Shown here: positions 33,999 to 41,206 of the stretch, piece by piece
How positions within the stretch are numbered: the stretch's first letter is position 1
Layout of the letters: each line of letters opens with the position of its first letter
Notes under the pieces: model-generated
Database searches by the model: none
Seen by the model: the letters and a program-made list of their open reading frames with translations, nothing else
What the model was told of the DNA's origin: nothing
Source of the DNA: Anaerolineales bacterium
GTDB taxonomy: Bacteria; Chloroflexota; Anaerolineae; Anaerolineales; UBA11579
DNA: 64,000 nt
Assembly (NCBI GenBank): GCA_019637805.1
Contig: JAHBVB010000001.1
Span: 447,875 to 511,874, forward strand
Direction: 5' to 3'
Position numbers and translations under genes: made by a program

Positions 33999-34513
33999 GC
34001 GGACTGCCTCTCCAGCCGCACTACCTTATCCGGCACCCAGCGGCCCTCGTCGTTCTGGCGTTTGCTGTAGTGCGCCAGCCAGGCGCCCCGCGGGCGGTTG
34101 TCCTTCAGCGGGTCCAGGCCGCGGAGGCCGGCGGCCTCCAGCGTCTCCGGCCAGCAGGTTACGCCAAATTTCTTGAAGCTGCCGCCCTTTATCACCCAAC
34201 GCGGGTGCTCGCCGCCCGCGGCCAGCTTGATGCTGTCGACTTCGAAGGATTTTGTCGGCGGGGTGGCCTCGCTGCCAGTGGCAGCCGGGCTGCCGTTGCC
34301 ATGGATTGCGGGCGTAGTGTTGCTACGCAACACATCAGAATTTGCTTCGCAAACTCTATTCCAGCCGCGCTCGGCCAGCAGAGCCACGAAAGCCTCGACG
34401 CGCTGGATGAACTCCAGGTCGCTTTGTTCTTCAGTTTGGCGTAAGGTGAACTGGTCTTTGCCCCCGCTCGGGCCGTAAAAATAGCCATTGAATGACGCGC
34501 GTGCTTCGTGCAT
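33995..34513 (-). CDS. Hypothetical protein with inserted hairpin-coded segment
   Basis: 172 aa. The N-terminal part (FNGYFYGPSGGKDQFTLRQ, then FIQRVEAFVALLAERGWNRV) and the C-terminal part (GGSFKKFGVTCWPETLEAAG ... RGAWLAHYSKRQNDEGRW) look folded and conserved. Between them a low-complexity stretch of about 35 residues (SNTTPAIHGNGSPAATGSE) is encoded by four tight hairpins. No family is recognised. Possibly a nucleic-acid-associated protein, given its basic C-terminus, but this is only a guess. Confidence 0.6.
   Translation of the reverse strand: MHEARASFNGYFYGPSGGKDQFTLRQTEEQSDLEFIQRVEAFVALLAERGWNRVCEANSDVLRSNTTPAIHGNGSPAATGSEATPPTKSFEVDSIKLAAGGEHPRWVIKGGSFKKFGVTCWPETLEAAGLRGLDPLKDNRPRGAWLAHYSKRQNDEGRWVPDKVVRLERQSA
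34271..34353. repeat. Cluster of four short hairpins inside a coding region
   Basis: GCTGCC-AGT-GGCAGC (34271-34285), GGCAGC-CGG-GCTGCC (34280-34294), GTGTTGC-TAC-GCAACAC (34317-34333), TTTGC-TTC-GCAAA (34341-34353). All have 3-nt loops and the first two overlap. The frame stays open through them. Confidence 0.7.
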
Positions 34514-34653
34514 CGTTGCTCCTCACACTTGTTGCCGGTTTTAGTTTCCCCTGCCGATTACAATACATTTGCAGCAGGGTTTTGCGTTACAATAAAACAA
34601 GTGTTCTATGCGCCATAATGCCATGCCCGCACACCCTTGTCAAGCTTTAGACT

Positions 34654-35838
34654 ATGCCAATTAATTACCTCGATCTGCGCCAGCAAGCCAAAGCCGAAGC
34701 GCTCAAGGCCAGGACCGCCCTAAAGCAGGTCGAGGAGCGCCGCGCCGTGGCGGCGGCCCTGCTGCAACAGCGAGCCAGCGACCTGGAGGCCATCCGCCAG
34801 AGCGTGGCCGACGCAGCGCACCTGGACCCCCGGCTGCGCTGTGCCCTGCCCAGCAGCGAGCCGCTGACCCATGCCGGCGGACTGCCTGCCGCCCCCGCTG
34901 CCTATACATTGATCGCTGCCGACGGCTCGCAGATCAACCCCAATGCCCACGCTCCGGTGCACTATTTCCTGGTCAACCTGGGCGCCATCCGCCTGCAGGG
35001 CGGGGGCGACCAGGCTCCCGATGTGTTCACTCACAGCGACCTGCACGTGGCCGAATACACACGCAGCGGCGGCTATTCTGAAGAGATGGTCAGCCTGGAA
35101 CGCGACAAAGGCGAACGCAAACTGGTCGCCGAGCTGGCCGAAAGCGCGGCCCAGCAGCCGATCATCACGTTGACCGACGGACCGCTGGAGCTGTGGGGCG
35201 AAAAAGCCGCCGGCTACGGGGATGACAAGGCCTTTAGCGAACACCTCAGCGAATACCTGGCGGCGCTGGAGCAGCTGCACCAGCGCGGGGCAGCCACGGC
35301 GGGCTATGTGGACAAGCCGCGCGCCGACCTGCTGGTGCGCATGCTGGAGGTGCTGCAGCTGCCCGAAGGTTCTGATGCGCAGGCCCTGCGGGCGCGCCCG
35401 CTGCGCGGCGTGACCGACGCGCACCTGCTGCGCGACCTGCTGCAGCCCGGTGAGCGCTCGGCCGTCTTCGGCATCCAGTCCCAATCCGCCGGGCGCTACT
35501 TTGGCCATCTGGCCTTGCATTTCTTCTATCTCAACGTGGGCAAGCCCGGCGCGCCCTGGCTGGCCCGGGTGGAGATCCCCGGCTGGGTGGCGGGCAACCC
35601 GGCGCTGCTCGACGCATTGCACGCCGTGCTGGTCGCCCAAAACAACATTCTGGGCTCCTACACCTATCCCTATGTACTGCACCGGGCGCACGAGATCGCT
35701 CTGGTGAAGTACGAAGAGCACGAGCAGGTGGCTCAGCTGATCATCAACGAATTACGCGCCATGGGTGTGGAGCCCGGCGAGCTCTCGCAAAAACAGGCGG
35801 CCAAAAACCTGCCCGGCCGCAGGAGGTTTACTCTGTGA
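34654..35838 (+). CDS. nurA: NurA-domain 5'-3' nuclease
   Basis: 394 aa. A coiled-coil N-terminus (about 10-55) leads to the NurA domain with its first acidic motif in YTLIAADGSQINPN (Asp near 90), IITLTDGPLELWG with a second acidic residue and VGKPGAPWLARVEIPGW. Near the end come VLVAQNNILGSYTYPYVLHRAHE. NurA works with HerA in end resection of DNA breaks, and the herA gene is three genes downstream in the same run. Overlaps the next gene by 4 nt. Confidence 0.85.
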   Translation: MPINYLDLRQQAKAEALKARTALKQVEERRAVAAALLQQRASDLEAIRQSVADAAHLDPRLRCALPSSEPLTHAGGLPAAPAAYTLIAADGSQINPNAHAPVHYFLVNLGAIRLQGGGDQAPDVFTHSDLHVAEYTRSGGYSEEMVSLERDKGERKLVAELAESAAQQPIITLTDGPLELWGEKAAGYGDDKAFSEHLSEYLAALEQLHQRGAATAGYVDKPRADLLVRMLEVLQLPEGSDAQALRARPLRGVTDAHLLRDLLQPGERSAVFGIQSQSAGRYFGHLALHFFYLNVGKPGAPWLARVEIPGWVAGNPALLDALHAVLVAQNNILGSYTYPYVLHRAHEIALVKYEEHEQVAQLIINELRAMGVEPGELSQKQAAKNLPGRRRFTL

Positions 35839-36437
35839 ACGATGCTCAAGCTTACAAGGTCGGCTATTTGCTGCGCTCGGCCATCACCGGTTTTGTGGCC
35901 GGCACGCGGGTCAGCGAGCAGGATGCGCCGCAGTTCGGCGCGCTGGTCAAAGCCCCGCTCAACCCCGGCATGTGGATCTATGGCCTGATCTACGCCATGA
36001 ACATTGACGACGACGGCACCGTGCGCCAGATCGCCACCAGCGACAATGTGGATGAGGTGGTGGTGGCGGATAACCGCAAGAACCGCACGGTGCCGCTGGA
36101 GATCAGCGTGCTCACCGTGGGCCACCGCCGCGAAGAGGCCGTCTCGCACCTGCTGCCGCCGCGCGCCCCGCTGAGCCTGGACATCGTCTGGCAGTGCCAG
36201 CCCGCCGAAGTGGCCGAGTTCACCGAGCGGCTGGGGTATTTCCGCCACATCCTGCGCAATACGGCCAACCCGGAACTGCCAGCCGCCGAACTGCTGGCGG
36301 CGCACATCCACCAGGCCGCCGCCGACCACCCAGACGGCACCTGGCGCCAGCGCGCCTCGCAAGAGATCATTACCCTGCTGCGCGACGACTACGAAACGCT
36401 GATGCAGGTGATGAGCGCGCTGGCTGACGCCAGCTGA
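35835..36437 (+). CDS. Possible stand-alone HAS-barrel protein between nurA and herA
   Basis: 200 aa with AGGAGG 9 nt before the GTG start at 35835. The first ~100 residues (YKVGYLLRSAITGFVAGTRV, FGALVKAP, MWIYGLIYAMNIDDDG) follow the strand order of the N-terminal HAS barrel of the HerA encoded downstream (RRVGFVVGGSLKTHLLARL, GAFVVIES, WLFHGLVTDL). The rest is helical. It may dock on HerA or NurA. The resemblance is by eye only. Confidence 0.6.
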   Translation: MNDAQAYKVGYLLRSAITGFVAGTRVSEQDAPQFGALVKAPLNPGMWIYGLIYAMNIDDDGTVRQIATSDNVDEVVVADNRKNRTVPLEISVLTVGHRREEAVSHLLPPRAPLSLDIVWQCQPAEVAEFTERLGYFRHILRNTANPELPAAELLAAHIHQAAADHPDGTWRQRASQEIITLLRDDYETLMQVMSALADAS

Positions 36438-36477
36438 TTGTCAAATTTTGGAATGCTGATCGCTGATTGAGGGAAAG

Positions 36478-36848
36478 ATGGACCAGGTTGAACTAAAGGC
36501 CAGAACGAAACGCTTTGGATTGGACGTGATCAAGTTCGTCCAAATCCTTCCCCGAAACGAAACTAGCTTCGTCATTCGGCGCCAATTGCTTCGTTCCGCC
36601 ACTTCGGTGGGAGCGAATTATCGCGCGGCTTGCCGAGGGCGTTCCAAAGCTGAATTTATCGCCAAGCTAGGGATTTCAATAGGGAGGCGGACGAAAGCGT
36701 CTACTGGCTGGAAATGCTGTTGGAAGCTCAGATCGTATCCGCTGAACAAGCAGCCATGCTGCTCGACGAGGCTAACCAAATTACCGCCATCCTCACAGCT
36801 TCCCACAAAACTGCGTCAAGCAATCTGAAGAGGCAGGTTCTTTCATGA
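36478..36848 (+). pseudogene. Four-helix-bundle (23S rRNA IVS family) gene with a frameshift
   Basis: The first frame gives a good start of the family (MDQVELKARTKRFGLDVIKF, LLRSATSVGANYRAACRGR, SKAEFIAKLGI). From about nt 36681 the family sequence moves to another frame: EADESVYWLEMLLEAQIVSA and then AAMLLDEANQITAIL, ending TGA at 36846-36848. ATAGGGAGGCGG in place of an expected ATAGAGGAGGCGG points to one lost A. The restored frame would overlap the herA start (TCATGA), so the gene was once coupled to herA. Real decay and a sequencing error are both possible. Confidence 0.75.
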
Positions 36849-38503
36849 CAGATCAGAACTCAGCAATCAGCAATCAGCAATCCAGCGGCCGCCGCCGGGT
36901 GGGCTTCGTCGTGGGTGGCAGCCTGAAAACCCACCTGCTGGCCCGCCTGCAAGTGCCCCCCCAGCAAGTGCAGGAGGGCGCTTTTGTGGTCATCGAGAGC
37001 AATGACTGGCTCTTCCACGGCCTGGTGACCGACTTGCAGCTCGGCGCCACCAACCCGCGCTTTGCCGACGAGCAGACCACCAACCGCCTGCCCGGCGAAT
37101 TGGCCGGCCTGCTGCAAGGCCAAACGCTGTACACCAACCTCGAGATCCTGCCCGCCCTGATGTTCACCGGCGGCGAAGAACGCCAGGGACCATTGCCAGT
37201 CAAGACTGTGCCCTCGCACCAGGCGGATGTGTTCCTGGCCAGCGAGGGTGACGTGGCCGAAGTGTTCCAAGGCGACTTTGTGCTGGGCCACACCCGCGAG
37301 CAAAACCACCCGGTGGCGATCGACCTGGACAAACTGGTCAAGCGCTCTTCCGGCATCTTCGGCGCCACCGGCACCGGTAAGAGCTTTCTGACCCGGCTGA
37401 TGCTGGCCGGGCTGATCCAGCACAATGCCGCTTCAGTGCTGGTGCTGGACATGCACAACGAGTACGCCTACAACGATCAGGACGAGAACGGCAACCCGGT
37501 CAGCGGCCTGCGCGACAAGTTTCCCGCCAAGGTGCGCGTGGCCGGTCTGGGGGCTGGGGCAACCATCCGCGGCAAAACGCCCGACTTCAACCTGGAAATC
37601 GCCATGAGCGACATCCAGCCCGGCGATATCGAACTGCTCACCCGAGAGCTCAACCTAAAAGAAACCACGTCTGCCACTCTGGACGCCCTGCTGGCCAGCT
37701 TCGGACCTACCCAGTGGTTTAAAGCGTTCAAAGAGATGTCGCGAGCCAAGGTGGAAGGCGATGACGGGAAAAGGACAGACGCCCCAGGCAGCGTAGCGGC
37801 CTGGGCCAGAGAGAACAACGTCAATGAAATGGCGGCCGAGGGTTTGCACAACAAACTGGGCAAGGTGTTCCGCCTGGCCTACCTGGCAGAAAAACCGGCA
37901 GTGGACACGGTGGGCGAGATCGTCAAATCGCTGGAGGCGGGCCAGCACGTGATCCTCTCCTTTGGCAAGCACGAGAGCGATTTGGATTATCTGCTGGTCA
38001 GCAACTTGCTCACCCGCCGCATCCGTGAACGCTGGGAGCAGACCACCAACGAGCTGCGCAGTAACAACAAAGGCGAACCGCGCCCGCTGGTCATCGCCGT
38101 AGAGGAGGCACACAAGCTGCTCAACCGTGAGATGGCCGTGCAGACCACCTTCAGCACCATCGCCCGCGAGCTGCGCAAGTATTACGTGACCTTGCTGATC
38201 ATCGACCAGCGCCCCAGCCAGATCTACGACGAGGTCATGTCGCAGTTGGGCACGCGCATCTCCGGCTGGCTGGGCGACGACGACGACATCCGCGCCGTGC
38301 TCAGCGGCCTGGCCGGCCGCGAGGCGCTGCGCGGCATGCTGGCGCGCCTGCAGCCGAAGGAGGAGGTGCTGCTGCTGGGCTGGGGCGTGCCGATGCCGCT
38401 GCCTATAAAATCAAGAAGATATGACGATATGTTCTGGGATGAATTGCAAGGCAAAGGCAAGAGAAAAGGCGCAAAGGAAGTTGACGAAGAGCTTGGCTTC
38501 TAA
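36845..38503 (+). CDS. herA: HerA-type DNA translocase
   Basis: 552 aa. N-terminal HAS barrel (about 17-105), then the FtsK/HerA ATPase: Walker A GATGTGKS (173-180), VLDMHNEYAY, Walker B PLVIAVEEAHK and an Arg-finger region around IIDQRPSQIYDEV. It forms a hexameric ring that pumps DNA for NurA. The last ~30 codons, from PIKSRRYDDMFW, use A+T-rich codons unlike the body, and a second, diverged copy of this tail lies just downstream. Confidence 0.9.
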   Translation: MTDQNSAISNQQSSGRRRVGFVVGGSLKTHLLARLQVPPQQVQEGAFVVIESNDWLFHGLVTDLQLGATNPRFADEQTTNRLPGELAGLLQGQTLYTNLEILPALMFTGGEERQGPLPVKTVPSHQADVFLASEGDVAEVFQGDFVLGHTREQNHPVAIDLDKLVKRSSGIFGATGTGKSFLTRLMLAGLIQHNAASVLVLDMHNEYAYNDQDENGNPVSGLRDKFPAKVRVAGLGAGATIRGKTPDFNLEIAMSDIQPGDIELLTRELNLKETTSATLDALLASFGPTQWFKAFKEMSRAKVEGDDGKRTDAPGSVAAWARENNVNEMAAEGLHNKLGKVFRLAYLAEKPAVDTVGEIVKSLEAGQHVILSFGKHESDLDYLLVSNLLTRRIRERWEQTTNELRSNNKGEPRPLVIAVEEAHKLLNREMAVQTTFSTIARELRKYYVTLLIIDQRPSQIYDEVMSQLGTRISGWLGDDDDIRAVLSGLAGREALRGMLARLQPKEEVLLLGWGVPMPLPIKSRRYDDMFWDELQGKGKRKGAKEVDEELGF

Positions 38504-38520
38504 CATGGAGAAGCGACGCA

Positions 38521-38616
38521 AGCCGCCGCTACGACGACACGTTCTGGGACGAACTGCAAGGCAGCAAGGGTAGCGGCAAGGACAAAAAGCAGCTCAAGGA
38601 AGAGATGGGGTATTGA
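38521..38616 (+). pseudogene. Orphan second copy of the herA 3' end
   Basis: Reads SRRYDDTFWDELQGSKGSG then KDKKQLKEEMGY and a stop, matching the herA C-terminus (SRRYDDMFWDELQG ... EVDEELGF) but with the GC-rich codons typical of the herA body (CGC CGC, GAC GAC). It has no start or upstream frame. It looks like the original herA tail, displaced when a foreign tail was joined to the gene at about 38400. Confidence 0.75.
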
Positions 38617-38628
38617 ACTGAGTCAGTG

Positions 38629-39426
38629 ATGAACTTTGACGAAGCAATTTTTTACAAGGATTTTCAGCATTTGTGGGCTCAAGCGTTTCAAAAAGCGCGC
38701 CAATGCCTTCATGTAACACAAGCCATAGAAATGTCTTTCTCTGTCTCGCTTATGACTTTAAGTTCTCATTACAATTTAAAGGGTAGTGAAATGGAGCTAA
38801 GAGTCGTGCGCGAAGCACTTATGAAGATGCTCGATCCTGGCAACATCCCGGATTTCGATGACTGGGTTGTTGGACTGGAAGTGGCAAAAGAGAATTACTT
38901 GAGACAAGTATATTTTCAGGGCGTTACTTTGCTATGGACAATATTGGAAGTCTTTGTACGAGATCTTGTTTCACTGATACTCGAATTTGACCGCACGACA
39001 TTCGCTTCGGAAGAATTCAAGAAAATTAGAGTTTCCTTACTGGACTATCATAGGATGACCAAGGATCAGCAAATAGATCACACAGCCAATTTGTTACTAA
39101 ACGCTACTTATTGCAATAGATTCCTAGGGGCTGAGCGCTTTGATTGCATACTAAGGCATGTTGGTTTAGCTGGTGCCACGGGAAAGCGGCTGCACAAAAA
39201 GATTGCGGAAGTCCAACAAATCCGGAATTCGTTTATCCATAACAATGCGGTCGCAGATAGAAAGTTCATTGATAGTTGTCCATGGTTAGGATATCGAGAG
39301 GGTGAAAACATCAGAATCAGCTTTGAGGATTTTCTAAAATTACATAAGTACGTCCTAGACTATATTTTTGAAGTAGCACGGAGATTCGATCAGCGATACC
39401 CTGATGCAAAGGTAATTGCACCGTAA
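38629..39426 (+). CDS. A+T-rich gene with HEPN-type RNxxxHN motif
   Basis: 265 aa from the ATG at 38629 (GTG one codon earlier). All-helical. QQIRNSFIHNNAVAD (Arg200, His205) fits the R-x4-H catalytic motif of HEPN ribonucleases, in the form seen in RiboL-PSP-HEPN/MAE_28990-like proteins. Codon and base use are clearly more A+T-rich than in the neighbours, so it is probably acquired. HEPN proteins of this sort are commonly toxins or abortive-infection effectors; that role is inferred. Follows the displaced herA tail by 12 nt. Confidence 0.6.
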   Translation: MNFDEAIFYKDFQHLWAQAFQKARQCLHVTQAIEMSFSVSLMTLSSHYNLKGSEMELRVVREALMKMLDPGNIPDFDDWVVGLEVAKENYLRQVYFQGVTLLWTILEVFVRDLVSLILEFDRTTFASEEFKKIRVSLLDYHRMTKDQQIDHTANLLLNATYCNRFLGAERFDCILRHVGLAGATGKRLHKKIAEVQQIRNSFIHNNAVADRKFIDSCPWLGYREGENIRISFEDFLKLHKYVLDYIFEVARRFDQRYPDAKVIAP

Positions 39427-39438
39427 ATAGCAAATATG

Positions 39439-39691
39439 AACCCCGTGTCTTGTCCTCGTCCAGTTCGCCGCCCTCATCAGCATCCTGGCCATCGGGCCGC
39501 TGCTGCCAAGCCGCTGGCCAGCAGGCAGGGCTTCCGTCGCGCTGGCGCCGCCTGCGAGCAAGTCCAGGCCCTGCGGGCCGAAGGCGACATTGGCTACGAC
39601 TGCGTGGCCACCGCGCCCAGGCCACGATAGCACCGACGGCGAGCCGGTGGGGCTGCACCACCATGCCGACTGCTTACTCTGCGGGTCATAA
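39439..39691 (+). pseudogene. Decayed gene remnant, DUF2946-like end
   Basis: This GC-rich stretch has an open frame without a start: FAALISILAIGPLLPSRW, then EPVGLHHHADCLLCGS and TAA at 39689-39691. A hydrophobic leader and a His-rich ADCLLCG end recall DUF2946 proteins, but the middle does not, suggesting internal frameshifts or deletion. With the surrounding DNA it fills the 445-nt gap between the HEPN-like gene and the next promoter. Confidence 0.3.
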
Positions 39692-39787
39692 GCCACGATG
39701 AAACAAGTCATCGCCAAGTATACAGGCAAGCAGCCGACTCCACCCACACAAGCAGGTGGCACCGCTACGTGCCCCCATATACAGCGC

Positions 39788-39817
39788 TTGACTCTATTAG
39801 CCCATCCGTTCTATACT
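39788..39817 (+). promoter_or_regulatory. Sigma-70 type promoter
   Basis: TTGACT (39788-39793), 18-nt spacer, TATACT (39812-39817), 54 nt before the ATG at 39872, with AAGGAGAA as ribosome-binding site at 39859-39866. Confidence 0.75.
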
Positions 39818-39871
39818 TTGGCCATCACATAGAACATTTGTTTCTAGGCCGCGAGGCCAAAGGAGAACAAG

Positions 39872-40507
39872 ATGGTCAATCGAGGTTTGCTTCAACAGTT
39901 TGAATGGGCGGGCCGCCTGCCCCGCAACCTGGTCTGGGGGTTGCTGACCGGCGCCGCGCTGGTCGCTTTCGAGGTCTTCAACTTCAGCACCACCGAATTC
40001 GCCATGCGCGACTTGCTGGGAGACCTGCGCTTCGGCGAGTTCGCCTGGGCCACCCTGCTGGCGCTCGCCATCTGCGTGATGGACTTTGCTGGAATCGCCC
40101 ACCTGTTCAGCAACAGCAGCGATCTGCGCAACAAACAGGCCCTGGAGATCTGGTACCTGTTCGGCGCCTGGCTGCTGGCTGCCACCATGAACGCCGTGCT
40201 GACCTGGTGGGGCATCACCGTGGCGATCGCCGGCCACGTCAGCCTGGGCACGAGCCTGATGGGTCGCGAGGTCATGCTGCAGACCGTGCCCGCCTTCGTG
40301 GCCGTGCTGGTCTGGCTGATCCGCATGCTGGTCATCGGCGCCTTCATCACCACGGGCGGCAAGATGTTCACCCGCTCCAGCGTGGAGCGCAACAACCCGC
40401 CCACCCTGCGCCGGGCCAATCCCGCGCCGGCCGTCCGCCAGGGCCAGGCGCAGCCCGCCATGTACCACGGCCTGGTACCCCAGGGCCGCGACGAGAACGA
40501 CTTCTAA
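39872..40507 (+). CDS. Four-TM membrane protein
   Basis: 211 aa with AAGGAG 8 nt before ATG. Hydrophobic segments at about 20-37, 55-75, 90-118 and 135-160; a soluble Arg/Pro/Gln-rich C-terminal tail of about 45 residues (RRANPAPAVRQGQAQPAMYH) probably faces the cytoplasm. No family recognised. It has its own strong promoter and a strong terminator, so it is a separate, probably well-expressed unit. Confidence 0.7.
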   Translation: MVNRGLLQQFEWAGRLPRNLVWGLLTGAALVAFEVFNFSTTEFAMRDLLGDLRFGEFAWATLLALAICVMDFAGIAHLFSNSSDLRNKQALEIWYLFGAWLLAATMNAVLTWWGITVAIAGHVSLGTSLMGREVMLQTVPAFVAVLVWLIRMLVIGAFITTGGKMFTRSSVERNNPPTLRRANPAPAVRQGQAQPAMYHGLVPQGRDENDF

Positions 40508-40510
40508 ATC

Positions 40511-41206
40511 GTGGGCATGCCGCACAGCGCACCCTACGCAGAAAGAGAGGCAACCGGAAGCGGCTGCCTCTCTTTCTTGCTTTTTCCGCCGATCAGTGTC
40601 GCCCTGGCCGGTGCGCTGATTTTTCACCTGCTGACCAACATCAGTCTGCCCTTTTTCGCTGTCGCTCCAGCCAAGATGAACGCAGAGCAGCAGCCCGCCG
40701 CCTACAGCGGCCGCCTGGCGGCCCTGTTCACGCCGCAAGTTCTGCGCTGGGAAACTGAGATCCTGCGCTGGGCAGACGACGCTGGCCTGGATCCCAACCT
40801 GGTGGCCACGGTCATGCAAATCGAATCCTGTGGATACGCGCAGGCGGTTTCCCGCGCCGGCGCCATGGGCTTGTTCCAGGTAATGCCCTACCATTTTGCG
40901 GACGGCGAAAACAGCTTCGACCCGGACACCAACGCCCACCGCGGGCTGGCCTACTTACGCAAATCACTCGACAATTTTGGGTCGCCGCCCATGGCGATGG
41001 CGGGATACAACGGCGGCATCAACGGCGCCAGCCGCCCCGCGGCCGCCTGGGCGCAAGAAACCCGAGATTATGTCTATTGGGGAGAAAACATCTACGCCGA
41101 CGCAGCCACAGGCCGCGAGAGTAGTCCCGTGCTGCAGGAATGGCTGGCGGCGGGCGGCGCTAGCCTATGCGCTCAGGCTCAGCAACTGGCAGAGGCTGGC
41201 CGCTGA
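40511..41206 (+). CDS. SLT-type lytic transglycosylase
   Basis: Up to 231 aa. The catalytic domain shows VATVMQIESCGYAQAVSRAGAMGLFQVMP (read in parts; catalytic Glu in QIES), then LAYLRKSLDNFG and MAMAGYNGG. It cuts the glycan strands of peptidoglycan. A hydrophobic span (about 28-52) would anchor or export it. The start is uncertain: GTG 40511 and ATG 40517 lie before a strong terminator-like hairpin at 40541-40576, so a TTG at 40577 or the ATG at 40676 are alternatives. Its 3' end overlaps the convergent kinase gene by 47 nt. Confidence 0.8.
   Translation: MGMPHSAPYAEREATGSGCLSFLLFPPISVALAGALIFHLLTNISLPFFAVAPAKMNAEQQPAAYSGRLAALFTPQVLRWETEILRWADDAGLDPNLVATVMQIESCGYAQAVSRAGAMGLFQVMPYHFADGENSFDPDTNAHRGLAYLRKSLDNFGSPPMAMAGYNGGINGASRPAAAWAQETRDYVYWGENIYADAATGRESSPVLQEWLAAGGASLCAQAQQLAEAGR
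40541..40585 (+). terminator. Strong terminator after the 39872-40507 gene
   Basis: Stem GAAAGAGAGGCA (40541-40552) / TGCCTCTCTTTC (40565-40576), loop ACCGGAAGCGGC, then TTGCTTTTT. It overlaps the possible 5' end of the transglycosylase frame. Confidence 0.85.

Noticed and set aside
38400-39691. Complete integrated mobile element at the herA 3' end
   Set aside because: No integrase, transposase or second attachment site is visible; only the tail duplication and composition shift are.
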